Origin: Mycolicibacterium setense
Lineage (GTDB): Bacteria > Actinomycetota > Actinomycetes > Mycobacteriales > Mycobacteriaceae
NCBI RefSeq assembly: GCF_000805385.1
Contig: NZ_JTJW01000001.1
Span: 62,001-126,000 of the forward strand
Direction: 5' to 3'
DNA length: 64,000 nt
In this document: positions 8,889 to 17,938 of the stretch, in pieces
Position numbering within the stretch: the stretch's first letter is position 1
Layout of the letters: each line of letters opens with the position of its first letter
Notes under the pieces: generated by a model
What the model saw: only the letters and a program-made list of their open reading frames with translations
The model's database searches: none
What the model was told of the DNA's origin: nothing
Made by a program: the position numbers and the translations under genes

Positions 8889-9905
8889 TCACTCGAAGGG
8901 CACCGGCGGCAGCTTGACCACCTGGGCCGCATAGCTCAGGCCGGCACCGTAACCGATGAGCAACGCCAGATCGCCGGGTTTGGCCTTGCCCGTGGACAGC
9001 AGGTCCTCCACCGCCAGCGGCACCGACGCGGCCGAGGTGTTGCCGGTGCGCTCGATGTCGTCGGCGATCACCGCGTCGGCACGCAGCCCCAGATTCTTCG
9101 CCAACAGTTGATTGATCCGGCTGTTCGCCTGATGCGGCACGAAGACGTCGACGTCCTCCGGCCCCACCTTCGCTGCCTCCAGTGCCCGCAGCCCCACATT
9201 GCCCATCTCGAAGGCGGCCCATCGAAACACCGATGTGCCCTCGACACGCAGGTACGGGCGTGGCCCGGCCGGGTCGGCGGCGAAATCCATCCAGTCGATG
9301 TCCTGGCGGATGGCGTTGTCCTGACGCCCGTCGCTTCCCCACACCGTCGGGCCGATGCCCTGATCTGGGGTTTCACCGACCACTACGGCACCCGCACCGT
9401 CCCCGAAGATGAAGCAGTTGCCACGGTCGTGCATATCGAGGGCGAGCGAGAGTTTCTCCGAACCGATGACCACGACTCTGTGTGCGCTGCCCCCACGCAC
9501 CATGTCGGCAGCCAGTCCGAGCCCGTATCCGAAGCCGGCGCAGCCCGCGGAAAGGTCGAACGCGGGCACACCGTGCGCACCGAGCTCGCTGGCAACGGCA
9601 GGCGCGCACGCCGGCGTCTGGCGGTAATTGGTGCTCGTCGCGACGATCACCGCATCCACGTCCGGGCCGCTGAGCAGGGCATTGGCCACCGCTCTCCGGC
9701 CTGCTTCGACGGCCATGGATGCGGCCGACTCGTCGTCGGCGGCGAACCTGCGAGTCTTGATCCCCGTGCGGGTGTAGATCCACTCGTCGGACGAATCGAT
9801 GTGCTCACACACCTCGTCGTTGGTGACGATCCGAGACGGACGGTACGCACCGAGGCTGAGGATCCCGACCTTGGTAATTCCGGCGTTCGCCGCTATCTCG
9901 GTCAT
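8889..9905 (-). CDS. 3-oxoacyl-ACP synthase III-like (FabH/KAS III family) enzyme
   Basis: The protein has 338 residues, standard for KAS III. The catalytic triad is visible: Cys in [12 protein letters not shown], His in [10 protein letters not shown] and Asn in [17 protein letters not shown] enzymes condense an acyl-CoA with malonyl-ACP, or form esters or diketides in specialised relatives. It is convergent with the SRPBCC-FadD gene, with 7 bp between stop codons. The Arg/Trp CoA-binding segment [10 protein letters not shown] is kept, so CoA thioesters are the likely primers. A link to the neighbouring catabolic operon is possible but not shown. Confidence 0.88.
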   Translation of the reverse strand: MTEIAANAGITKVGILSLGAYRPSRIVTNDEVCEHIDSSDEWIYTRTGIKTRRFAADDESAASMAVEAGRRAVANALLSGPDVDAVIVATSTNYRQTPACAPAVASELGAHGVPAFDLSAGCAGFGYGLGLAADMVRGGSAHRVVVIGSEKLSLALDMHDRGNCFIFGDGAGAVVVGETPDQGIGPTVWGSDGRQDNAIRQDIDWMDFAADPAGPRPYLRVEGTSVFRWAAFEMGNVGLRALEAAKVGPEDVDVFVPHQANSRINQLLAKNLGLRADAVIADDIERTGNTSAASVPLAVEDLLSTGKAKPGDLALLIGYGAGLSYAAQVVKLPPVPFE

Positions 9906-9954
9906 GCCGTCAGACTCTATCCGGAGCGACTGCTCAGTCGCCCAAAACGTATTG

Positions 9955-11601
9955 CTACAACGCTGCGACCCGGCCGTTGTCGACCGACCACGACCGGTCT
10001 AGCCGGACGTTCTGCAGCATCCGCCGATCATGGGTGACCAGCAGCAACGCCCCGTCATAGCTTTCCAGGGCCTGCTCGAGCTGCTCGATCGCGGGGAGGT
10101 CCAGATGGTTGGTCGGCTCATCGAGCACCAGCACATTCGTGCCACGCGCCTGCAGCAGTGCCAGGCCGGCACGGGTGCGCTCACCGGGTGACAGATCGTC
10201 GACCGCACGTTCCACGTGGTCGGCCCTCAGACCGAACTTCGCCAGCAGGGTCCGCACGTCGGCCGTCGACCACTCCGGCACAAGCCGCTCGAACCGGTCG
10301 ACGAGTTGTCCGGCACCCGTGAAATCGGCACGGGCCTGGTCGATTTCACCGATGGCGACATTGGCGCCCAGGCTCGCGCGTCCCTCGTCCGGATGCTGAC
10401 GGCCCAGCAGGAGCCGCAGCAACGTCGACTTACCAGCCCCGTTGGGGCCCGTGATCCCGATCCGCTCGCCTGCGTTCACCTGCAGCGACACCGGGCCCAG
10501 AACGAAATCACCTTGCCGCACAACGGCATTGTCCAGCGTGGCGACCACCGCGCTGGACCGCGGAGCCGCCGCGATGCTGAACTGCAGGCTCCACTCCTTG
10601 CGGGGCTCCTCGACCTCCTCCAGGCGAGCGATCCGGCTCTCCATCTGCCGGACCTTCTGGGCTTGTTTCTCGCTGGATTCGGTTTGCGCTCGGCGCCGGT
10701 TCTTGTCGTTGTCGGGTGCCTTTCGCATCGCGTTCCGGACGCCCTGGCTCGACCACTCCCGCTGGGTCCGCGCCCGCGCCACGAGATCGGCCTTCTTGTC
10801 GGCGAACTCGTCGTACTCTTCGCGGCGGTGGCGGCGGGCGACTTCCCGCTCTGCCAGATAGCTCTCGTAACCACCGCCGTACACAGTGGTCCGGTTCTGC
10901 GCCAGATCGAGTTCCAGGACGCGGGTCACGGTGCGCGCCAAGAATTCCCGGTCGTGACTGACCAGCACCACACCACCGCGAAGGTCCCCGACGATGCTCT
11001 CGAGCCGCGCCAGGCCATCGAGGTCCAGATCGTTGGTCGGCTCATCGAGCAGGACGATGTCGAACCGCGACAGCATCAGCGCGGCAAGCCCGACCCGTGC
11101 CGCCTGACCGCCCGACAGTGCGGTCATCAGAGTCGATTCCGGCCGCACCGCCTGGGCGTCGAACCCCAAGTCGGCCAGCACCGCAGGCAACCGTTCGTCG
11201 AGGTCCGCGGCGCCGGTGGCAAGCCAGTGGTCCAGCGCAGCGGAGTAGCCGTCGGCATCTGCTGCCGGATCGGCCAGCGCCTCAGCTGCCGACTCCATGG
11301 CGAGCGTGGCCTCGGAACAGCCGGTACGCCGCGCGATATAGGCGGCCACGGTCTCGCCCGGCACTCGCTCGTGTTCCTGCGGCAGCCAGCCGACGAAGCC
11401 GTCGACCGGAGCGAGATTGATCACACCGTCGAGTGGCTCGAGATCCCCGGCGAGGATGCGCAGCAATGTGCTCTTGCCCGCACCGTTGGCGCCCACCACT
11501 CCCACGACATCGCCTGGTCCCACGGTCAGGTCCAGCGCCTCGAACAGGGTGCGGTGGGCGAATCCGCCGGCCACGTTCTTCGCGACAAGCGTTGCGGTCA
11601 T
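9955..11601 (-). CDS. ABC-F family ATPase (duplicated ATPase, no membrane domain)
   Basis: The protein has 548 residues with two nucleotide-binding domains: Walker [10 protein letters not shown] and GPNGAGKST, signatures LSGGQAAR and LSPGERTR, and Walker [12 protein letters not shown] and [11 protein letters not shown] charged linker rich in Arg, Lys and Glu joins them, as in ABC-F proteins that act on the ribosome. There is no transmembrane segment. Members either tune translation or protect ribosomes from antibiotics; which applies here cannot be read from sequence. It is divergent from the topoisomerase pair at 11814. Start ATG 11601. Confidence 0.9.
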   Translation of the reverse strand: MTATLVAKNVAGGFAHRTLFEALDLTVGPGDVVGVVGANGAGKSTLLRILAGDLEPLDGVINLAPVDGFVGWLPQEHERVPGETVAAYIARRTGCSEATLAMESAAEALADPAADADGYSAALDHWLATGAADLDERLPAVLADLGFDAQAVRPESTLMTALSGGQAARVGLAALMLSRFDIVLLDEPTNDLDLDGLARLESIVGDLRGGVVLVSHDREFLARTVTRVLELDLAQNRTTVYGGGYESYLAEREVARRHRREEYDEFADKKADLVARARTQREWSSQGVRNAMRKAPDNDKNRRRAQTESSEKQAQKVRQMESRIARLEEVEEPRKEWSLQFSIAAAPRSSAVVATLDNAVVRQGDFVLGPVSLQVNAGERIGITGPNGAGKSTLLRLLLGRQHPDEGRASLGANVAIGEIDQARADFTGAGQLVDRFERLVPEWSTADVRTLLAKFGLRADHVERAVDDLSPGERTRAGLALLQARGTNVLVLDEPTNHLDLPAIEQLEQALESYDGALLLVTHDRRMLQNVRLDRSWSVDNGRVAAL

Positions 11602-11813
11602 GGCCTTATGGTCGCATTGCGGGCAATCTCTGCCGCCATCGCCGGCTTCGTGGCCGGTTTGGCCGTGGCAGTGGCGCCCGGTGTCGGCGACTCAGGGCAG
11701 AATGCGTATGCCTCCCGTGCCACAGGGGTGGCTGCACGGCGGGGTCGCCGAGCACGGTGACACCCCGACGGGAGCCGATTGCTGCGGCATCGGCCCTGGT
11801 GGAAAGGACAGCA

Positions 11814-13847
11814 GTGAGTTACAACGCCGCAGACATCACCGAGCTCGACGATGTCCAGCACACACGCCTGCGGCCGGCGGTGAACCTTGGCCTGGATGTC
11901 CTCAACACCGCGTTGCGGGAGCTGGTGGACAACGCGATCGAGGAGGTCGCAGACCCCAGCCACGGCGGGTCATGCGTGACCATCACCCTGCACGCCGACG
12001 GATCGGTCAGCGTCGCCGACGACGGCCGCGGCCTACCAGTCGACTCCGACCCGGTGACCGGGAAGAACGGCATCGTCAAGACCCTGGGCACAGCACGGGC
12101 CGGCGGCAAATTCTCCGTGCACGCCGATGCCACGAGCACCGGTGCCGGATTGAACGGAATCGGTGCCGCCGCAGCGGTGTTCATCTCCGCGCGCACCGAT
12201 GTGACCGTGCGTCGCGCCGGCAAGACGTATCTGCAGAGTTTCGGCGCGGGCTACCCCGGTTCGTTCGAGGGTAAGGATTTCGATCCGGACGCGCCCTTCA
12301 CCCGCTCCGACACGCAGAAACTGCGCGGCGCGGGCAACCGAAAGCCCGAAGCGCACGGCACCACGGTGCGCATCCTGTTCGACCCGGCCGTGGTGCCCGA
12401 ATCCAGCCTGGACATCGGTGAGGTGCTGCTGCGCGCGCACGCCGCGGCACGGATGTCTCCCGGGGTACACCTGATCGTCGTCGATGACGGCTGGCCCGGC
12501 GACGAGGTTCCGCCCGCGTTGCTCGAGCCGTTCAGCGGTCCCTGGGGCACCGACACCCTGCTGGGCCTCATGTGCACCGCCGCGGGCACTCCCGTGCCCG
12601 AAGTACGCGCCGTGGTGGAGGGCCGCGGCGAATACTCCACCGGACGCGGCCCGACCCCGTTCCGGTGGTCACTGACCGCGGGCCCGGCTGAACCGGCCAC
12701 CGTCGCCGCCTTCTGCAACACCGTGCGTACGCCCAACGGCGGATCGCACCTGACGGCCGCGATGAAGGGCCTGTCCGAGGCGCTGGCCGATCGTGCCTCC
12801 CGGATCCGGGACCTGGGCCTGGCCAAGGGCGAGGACGGACCCGAACCGCAGGACTTCGTCTCCGTCACCGCGCTCGCGGTGGACACTCGGGCCCCCGACG
12901 TGGCGTGGGACTCGCAGGCCAAGACCGCGGTGTCGTCGCGGTCGCTGAATGTCGCGATGGCCCCGGACGTGGCGCGCAGCGTCACCATCTGGGCCGCCAA
13001 CCCGGCCAATGGTGACACCGTCACGTTGTGGACGAAGCTGGCGTTGGAGGCCGCCCGGGCCCGCCGTAGCGCCGAAGGCGCCAAGGCCCGCGCTCGGGCA
13101 GCTTCGAAGGCCAAGGGGCTGGGCACGAACCTGTCGCTGCCACCCAAGCTGCTCCCCAGCCGTGAGTCGGGGCGCGGCTCGGGCGCCGAATTGTTCCTCT
13201 GCGAGGGTGATTCGGCGCTGGGCACCATCAAGGCCGCGCGGGACGCCACCTTCCAGGCCGCCTTCCCGCTGAAAGGTAAGCCGCCCAACGTCTATGGGTA
13301 TGCCTTGAGCAAGGCGCGGGCCAAGGACGAATTCGACTCGATCGAACGGATCCTGGGCTGCGGGGTGCGTGACCACTGCGACCCCGAACTGTGCCGGTAT
13401 GACCGGATCCTGTTCGCCTCCGACGCGGACCCGGATGGCGGCAACATCAACTCCAGCCTGATCTCGATGTTCCTGGACTTCTACCGTCCGCTCGTCGAGG
13501 CCGGGATGGTGTACGTGACGCTGCCGCCGCTGTTCGTGGTGAAGAACGGCGACGAGCGGATCTACTGCCAGGACGAATCCGAGCGTGACGCCGCGGTGGC
13601 CCGGCTGAAGGAGAGTTCCAAGAAGCGGGTGGAGGTGCAGCGCAACAAGGGTCTCGGCGAGATGGACGCCGATGACTTCTGGAACACCGTGCTGGATCCG
13701 GAGCGGCGCACCGTGATTCGGGTTCATCCGGACGACAGCGAGAAGAAGCTGCATCACACGTTGTTCGGTGGGCCACCCGAGGGCCGACGCACCTGGATGG
13801 CCGATGTGGCCTCCCGCATCGACACCGCCGCGCTGGACCTGACTTGA
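11814..13847 (+). CDS. topoN: second type II topoisomerase, ATPase subunit (TopoN, GyrB/ParE-like)
   Basis: The protein has 677 residues. GHKL ATPase motifs are present: ELVDNAIEE (residues 36-44), DDGRGLPVD and TGAGLNGIGAAA. The Toprim domain has FLCEGDSA (about 460) and DADPDGGN (about 536), keeping the Glu and the DxDxD metal ligands. NKGLGEMD lies near the end. It matches the layout of TopoN, a GyrB-like subunit described from M. smegmatis together with TopoM. It is not the housekeeping gyrB: the GyrB drug-pocket segment after EGDSA reads LGTIKAARD instead of GGSAKSGRD. GTG 11814 is preceded by GGAAAGGA. The partner gene starts 20 bp downstream. Confidence 0.88.
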   Translation: MSYNAADITELDDVQHTRLRPAVNLGLDVLNTALRELVDNAIEEVADPSHGGSCVTITLHADGSVSVADDGRGLPVDSDPVTGKNGIVKTLGTARAGGKFSVHADATSTGAGLNGIGAAAAVFISARTDVTVRRAGKTYLQSFGAGYPGSFEGKDFDPDAPFTRSDTQKLRGAGNRKPEAHGTTVRILFDPAVVPESSLDIGEVLLRAHAAARMSPGVHLIVVDDGWPGDEVPPALLEPFSGPWGTDTLLGLMCTAAGTPVPEVRAVVEGRGEYSTGRGPTPFRWSLTAGPAEPATVAAFCNTVRTPNGGSHLTAAMKGLSEALADRASRIRDLGLAKGEDGPEPQDFVSVTALAVDTRAPDVAWDSQAKTAVSSRSLNVAMAPDVARSVTIWAANPANGDTVTLWTKLALEAARARRSAEGAKARARAASKAKGLGTNLSLPPKLLPSRESGRGSGAELFLCEGDSALGTIKAARDATFQAAFPLKGKPPNVYGYALSKARAKDEFDSIERILGCGVRDHCDPELCRYDRILFASDADPDGGNINSSLISMFLDFYRPLVEAGMVYVTLPPLFVVKNGDERIYCQDESERDAAVARLKESSKKRVEVQRNKGLGEMDADDFWNTVLDPERRTVIRVHPDDSEKKLHHTLFGGPPEGRRTWMADVASRIDTAALDLT

Positions 13848-13867
13848 GAGATCGTAGGTAGAAGACT

Positions 13868-16006
13868 GTGACCGCCACCCTGGACGTTCCCGAGCAGAAC
13901 CCCGATCTGGTGCTCGACCAGAGGGCCGACGACTACTGGAATCAGTACCAGCTGACGTTCGCGCTCTACAGCGTGAGCGACCGTGCCATCCCGTCAGCCT
14001 ACGACGGGCTCAAGCCCGGTCAGCGGCGTCTGCTCTACCAAATGCACGAGTCGAAACTGCTGCCCGCCAACAAACCACAGAAGTCCTCGAAGATCTGTTC
14101 CGCGGTCACCGGCAACCTGCACCCGCACGGCGGCGCATCGATGTACGGTGCCGCCGCTCTGATGGCCGCCGACTTCCAGCGCGTGAAAGTCATTGACGGG
14201 CAAGGCGCATTCCCCCGTATCCAGGGCGACATCCCCGCCGCCGACCGTTACACCGAGATGCGCTTGTCCGCTCCTGGTGCGGCACTGACGGCCGAACTCG
14301 ACAATCACGCGGTGCCGATGGTGCCGACATTCGACGGCGAGTGGACCGAGCCGACGTGGCTGCCGGCCCAGTGGCCCGTGCTGCTGTGCAACGGCGCGGT
14401 CGGCATCGCCGAGGGATGGGCCACCAAGGTTCCCGCGCACAATCCGCGCGAGGTGCTCGCAGCCTGCCGGGCACTGCTGAAAACCCCCAACATGACCGAC
14501 GACAGGTTGGTCAAACTCATCCCCGGTCCCGACTGGGGCTGCGGGGCCACCGTTGTCGGCGCGGCCGGTCTGCGCGAGTACATCACCACCGGCCGCGGCC
14601 AGTTGACGGTCCGCGGCACCGTCACCGTCGACGGGAAGAACTGCATCGTCACCGAACTGCCGCCCGGCGTCGCGAGTAACACTGTGCAGGACCGGATCCG
14701 GGCCCTGGTCGAATCCGGCGAAATGTCGGGTGTGGCCGATATGTCGGATCTGACCGACCGCCGCAACGGGCTGCGCATCGTCGTCACCGCGAAGCGCGGC
14801 CACAGTGCCGAGCAGATCCGCGATCAGCTCCTGGCCCTGACCCCGCTGGAATCGACGTTCGCCGCCAGCCTGGTCGCCCTCGACGAGGATCGCGTGCCGC
14901 GCTGGTGGACCGTCCGCGAGCTGATCTCGGCGTTCCTGCATCTGCGCGATTCGGTGGTGGTGCGGCGCAGCGAGTACCGCTTGGAGAAGGTCACCGCACG
15001 GCGCCATCTGGTGGCCGGGTTGATGAAGATCCACCTCGACATCGACGCCGCCGTCGCGGTCATCCGAGGGTCCGAGACCGTCGACGAGGCCCGCCAGGGT
15101 TTGCAGGAGCGGTTCTCGATCGACGCCGGACAGGCCGATTATGTTCTGTCACTGCAACTTCGGCGGCTGACCAAGCTCGACGTGATCGAGCTGCAGGCCG
15201 AGGCGGAGAAGCTGGACACCGAGTTCGCCGAACTCACCGAGCTGGTGGGCAATCCAGATGCGCGCCGGAAGGTGATCGACCAGGAGCTGGTCGAGACCGC
15301 GAAGCTGTTCAAGGGTCCCGAGTACGACCGGCGCACTGTGCTGGATGCCGAGGCCACCCCCGTGACCTCGTCGTCCGACGATGACGGGCCCCGCGAGCGG
15401 AAGGTCAACGCCGCCTGGCGTCTCGACGACCGCGGAGTGTTCTCCGACAGCCACGGCGAGCTGCTCACCTCAGGGTTGGGCTGGGCGGTGTGGACCGACG
15501 GACGCATCAAACTCACCACCGGCGGTGGCCTGCCCTACAAGATCCGCGACATCCCGGTGGCCCCGGACATCACGGGACTCCTGTGCTCGGGCGTGCTGCC
15601 ACCCGGCCACCACCTGGCCCTGGTGACGCGACGCGGGAAGGTATTGCGCATCGACCCTGCCGCGGTCAATCCACAGGGCGCGGCCGGCAACGGCGTGGCG
15701 GGGGTGAAGCTTGCGGGCGACGGCGATGAAGTGATTGCCGCGCTACCGGTTTCGTGTGAAAACGGTGAGGCGATCCTGTCCCTGTCGGAGAAGAGCTGGA
15801 AGGTCACCGAAGTCGCCGACATCCCGGTCAAGGGCCGCGGCGGTGCCGGTGTGGGGTTCCACCCGTTCGTCAAGGGCGAGGAGGCACTGCTGGCGGCGAC
15901 GATCTCGGCTACGGGATACGTACGCGGCAAGCGAGCCGTACGCGCCGAGAATCGCGCGAAAGCATCGATCAAGGGGGCAGGGACGGATGTGACACCGGCG
16001 CCGTAG
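13868..16006 (+). CDS. topoM: second type II topoisomerase, DNA cleavage subunit (TopoM, GyrA/ParC-like)
   Basis: The protein has 712 residues, shorter than mycobacterial GyrA (about 840). Catalytic Tyr128 sits in AADRYTEMRLS. The winged-helix region carries HPHGGASMYGAA at residues 85-96; GyrA of M. tuberculosis has HPHGDASIYD there, so Asp89 and Asp94 are both Gly here. A reduced C-terminal beta-pinwheel follows about residue 500, with GRGGAGV as a weak trace of a GyrA box. It pairs with TopoN to pass one duplex through another. The M. smegmatis TopoNM enzyme is reported to be able to introduce positive supercoils. Start GTG 13868, 20 bp after topoN. Confidence 0.88.
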   Translation: MTATLDVPEQNPDLVLDQRADDYWNQYQLTFALYSVSDRAIPSAYDGLKPGQRRLLYQMHESKLLPANKPQKSSKICSAVTGNLHPHGGASMYGAAALMAADFQRVKVIDGQGAFPRIQGDIPAADRYTEMRLSAPGAALTAELDNHAVPMVPTFDGEWTEPTWLPAQWPVLLCNGAVGIAEGWATKVPAHNPREVLAACRALLKTPNMTDDRLVKLIPGPDWGCGATVVGAAGLREYITTGRGQLTVRGTVTVDGKNCIVTELPPGVASNTVQDRIRALVESGEMSGVADMSDLTDRRNGLRIVVTAKRGHSAEQIRDQLLALTPLESTFAASLVALDEDRVPRWWTVRELISAFLHLRDSVVVRRSEYRLEKVTARRHLVAGLMKIHLDIDAAVAVIRGSETVDEARQGLQERFSIDAGQADYVLSLQLRRLTKLDVIELQAEAEKLDTEFAELTELVGNPDARRKVIDQELVETAKLFKGPEYDRRTVLDAEATPVTSSSDDDGPRERKVNAAWRLDDRGVFSDSHGELLTSGLGWAVWTDGRIKLTTGGGLPYKIRDIPVAPDITGLLCSGVLPPGHHLALVTRRGKVLRIDPAAVNPQGAAGNGVAGVKLAGDGDEVIAALPVSCENGEAILSLSEKSWKVTEVADIPVKGRGGAGVGFHPFVKGEEALLAATISATGYVRGKRAVRAENRAKASIKGAGTDVTPAP

Positions 16007-16052
16007 GCGTCGCGGCTCAATTAGCCTGGCGACAACAGCGTGAGGAGATTCG

Positions 16053-16202
16053 ATGGTCAGCGCGGAACCACATATCTACATCACAGTGCCGTCGATACGG
16101 ATCTGGGCCAAGAACAACCGTTGGGCGGCCGTCGCCCTGGCATTGGTTGCCGCAGCGGTGTTGCTGGCCGCTGTTGGCATGGCGTTCTTCCTGTTGTCTT
16201 GA
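16053..16202 (+). CDS. small single-pass membrane protein (49 residues)
   Basis: The frame starts at ATG 16053 with GAGGAG 5-8 bp upstream and ends at TGA 16200. The first 23 residues are polar (HIYITVPSIRIWAKNNRW), followed by an uninterrupted hydrophobic segment of about 24 residues ending AFFLLS. This is a typical small membrane protein with a cytoplasmic N-terminus. It lies 46 bp after topoM on the same strand and may be cotranscribed. I recognise no family. Good ribosome binding site and clean topology support it; short length limits certainty. Confidence 0.6.
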   Translation: MVSAEPHIYITVPSIRIWAKNNRWAAVALALVAAAVLLAAVGMAFFLLS

Positions 16203-16235
16203 CGGTGCGCTTTCGAACGGACATCACATCGGCGG

Positions 16236-16289
16236 ACGCCCGGCCGCGCGTGGGCATGATAGACCCGATCCTGGCCTAAAGGCCAGGTC
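16236..16289 (+). pseudogene. decayed fragment of a DUF1906 gene
   Basis: This stretch aligns without gaps to 20206-20259, inside the intact DUF1906 gene, with 46 of 54 bases identical and 37 of 39 in the first part. In the intact gene's frame the Trp and Gln codons (TGG CAG) have become TGA TAG, so it cannot be translated. No convincing similarity extends beyond about 50 bases on either side. The segment also contains CTGGCC-TAAA-GGCCAG (16271-16286), a small hairpin absent from the intact copy. Confidence 0.65.
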
Positions 16290-16333
16290 ATCTCCACTGC
16301 TGCCAACGAAGTTGACCGATACGCCCTTGACAC

Positions 16334-16912
16334 TCAGCGTAAAGCCGCGATCGCCGCACTCAATTCGCGCAGAGACTGTTCGGCAAGCTTGGAGAGTGTG
16401 CGACGATTTGCCGGCTCGAGCCAGCGGAGGTAGGCAGCGCTGAGGGCGAGCGCGCCGACCTCGGCGGCCAGGCCGGCGGTCGGCTCTTTCACACCGCGCT
16501 GGCCGAGGACCTCTGCCATCTCGCCGGTGAGTGTGGCTCTTTTCAGCAGTTCGCGCTCCTGCAGATCGGAGTTGACGGCAATGATGGCCTGGCGTTTGGC
16601 GAGGAAGTCCCGCCTCTCTTCTCCGAACTCAGCAGCGAATGCCGCCATCCCCGCACCGATCGCTTCCAGCGGCGTGGCGGTGGCGGGCGCATCGGCGATC
16701 GCGTCGGCGAACAATCGGCGGTGCGCTTCTTGGGCGCCGAACAGGATCTCGCGCTTGTCAGCGAAATGACGGAAGTAGGTCCTCTTGGTCAATCCCGCCC
16801 GCTGCGCGATTTCCGTCACGGTCACGCTGTCGTACCCCCGCTCGACGAACAACTCCATCGCGGCTTCTACCAGCCGCTCTGGAGCGTTGGGCTCCCACCG
16901 ACTCATCCCCAC
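16334..16912 (-). CDS. TetR-family transcriptional regulator
   Basis: The protein has 192 residues. The N-terminal DNA-binding domain has LVEAAMELFVERGYDSVTVT, then EIAQRAGLTKRTYFRHF, a standard TetR helix-turn-helix. The remainder is helical and rich in Ala and Leu, consistent with a ligand-binding and dimerisation domain. It is divergent from the SDR gene at 17068, with a 48-bp palindromic region in between that fits two TetR dimer sites. Repression of itself and of the SDR is inferred. Confidence 0.88.
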   Translation of the reverse strand: MGMSRWEPNAPERLVEAAMELFVERGYDSVTVTEIAQRAGLTKRTYFRHFADKREILFGAQEAHRRLFADAIADAPATATPLEAIGAGMAAFAAEFGEERRDFLAKRQAIIAVNSDLQERELLKRATLTGEMAEVLGQRGVKEPTAGLAAEVGALALSAAYLRWLEPANRRTLSKLAEQSLRELSAAIAALR

Positions 16913-16935
16913 ACCTTAGGACGGCGCGACAGCGA

Positions 16936-16983
16936 ATGACACCAAGTGCCATCGCACTGTAGTGTGATGGCACTTGGTGTCAT
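16936..16983. promoter_or_regulatory. 48-bp palindromic operator region between tetR and SDR genes
   Basis: Two 22-bp arms (16936-16957 and 16962-16983) are inverted copies with one mismatch, separated by TGTA. Each arm contains a 15-bp imperfect palindrome of the form TGRCAC-N3-GTGYCA, so the region holds two TetR-type sites facing each other. It begins 24 bp from the tetR start and lies 85 bp before the SDR start. This is the strongest regulatory palindrome in the left half of the window. Confidence 0.75.
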
Positions 16984-17067
16984 CAGCTGAGCTGGGTTGC
17001 GGATCCGCTCGCCGGGACCAAGTCGATGTGGACAACCAGTTGGCCCACCGTCTAGACAGGAATTGAA

Positions 17068-17877
17068 ATGAAGGATCTTCGCACCGCATATGGTCAGTAC
17101 GCGGTCGTAACCGGGGCGTCCTCAGGTATAGGAGAGGAATTCGCACGCCAGCTGGCTGCCGCGGGCGTCAACGTCATCCTGGTGGCACGCCGCCAGAACC
17201 AACTAAAGGCGTTGGCCGACGAGCTCTCCCGTTTGCACGGCACCACGAACGAAGTCATCGCGCTCGACCTCCTCAACGAGGGTGCCGTCGACGAATTATG
17301 GCGCCAGGTCAACGATCTGGACGTGGGGATCGTCGTCGCGAACGCGGGCATTTCCTCCACGGGGCGAATGCTCGACCATTCATCAGCCGAGGAGCTCAAC
17401 GTTCTCACCCTCGACGGTGCAGTTCCCCTACAGATGGCGCACCGCTTCGGACAGGACTTCGCGCGGCGACGCCGCGGCGGCATCATTCTGGTGTCCTCGA
17501 CGATCGCAGCCAGCCCCGTGCCGTATCTGGCCAACTACGCCGCGGTCAAGGCGTACGTCTTATCCCTCGGCCGGGCATTGAATTACGAACTGAAAAAGGA
17601 TGGCGTCGACGTTCTCGTCGTTTCCCCCGGACCGACGCAAACGCAGGGCCATCAAAAGGCAGGAATCGACATGCGCGGGGTGTCGGTGATGGCGCCGTCG
17701 CAGGTGGCCCGCACTTCGCTGAACAGCTTAGGCAAGCGTGCCCACGTCATCCCTGGTGCCACAAACAATTTCATGGACCTCATGGGCAAGTACCTCATGC
17801 CGCGTTGGTTTTCGGTCAGATTCTATGGCTGGCTTTTTCACCGCGCTCTCTCTCACGGTGCTCGGAACGCGTCATGA
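17068..17877 (+). CDS. short-chain dehydrogenase/reductase (SDR)
   Basis: The protein has 269 residues. Cofactor motif VVTGASSGIG is at the N-terminus, ANAGIS in the middle, and the catalytic set is Ser in LVSSTIAA with YAAVK. ARRQNQ after the second strand suggests NADP(H) preference. The C-terminal 40 residues (NNFMDLMGKYLMPRWFSVRF) are hydrophobic and aromatic and may contact a membrane or a lipid substrate. Start ATG 17068. It is the only gene downstream of the palindromic operator, so induction by the TetR ligand is likely. Substrate is unknown. Confidence 0.88.
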   Translation: MKDLRTAYGQYAVVTGASSGIGEEFARQLAAAGVNVILVARRQNQLKALADELSRLHGTTNEVIALDLLNEGAVDELWRQVNDLDVGIVVANAGISSTGRMLDHSSAEELNVLTLDGAVPLQMAHRFGQDFARRRRGGIILVSSTIAASPVPYLANYAAVKAYVLSLGRALNYELKKDGVDVLVVSPGPTQTQGHQKAGIDMRGVSVMAPSQVARTSLNSLGKRAHVIPGATNNFMDLMGKYLMPRWFSVRFYGWLFHRALSHGARNAS

Positions 17878-17938
17878 GCCGAGTTGTCATTGCGAGCGTG
17901 GCCCTACCTGCGCGCCCAAACGCGCGTAAATCCGCGGC

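Noticed and set aside
11610..11760. 50-codon frame on the plus strand with a signal-peptide-like start (between ABC-F and topoN)
   Set aside because: There is no ribosome binding site before the ATG, the tail after the hydrophobic part is Arg-rich and low in complexity, and it lies in a divergent promoter region.
10216..11760. Long open frame of 514 codons on the plus strand
   Set aside because: It is the antisense of the ABC-F gene, whose motifs are all on the minus strand; high GC creates such frames.
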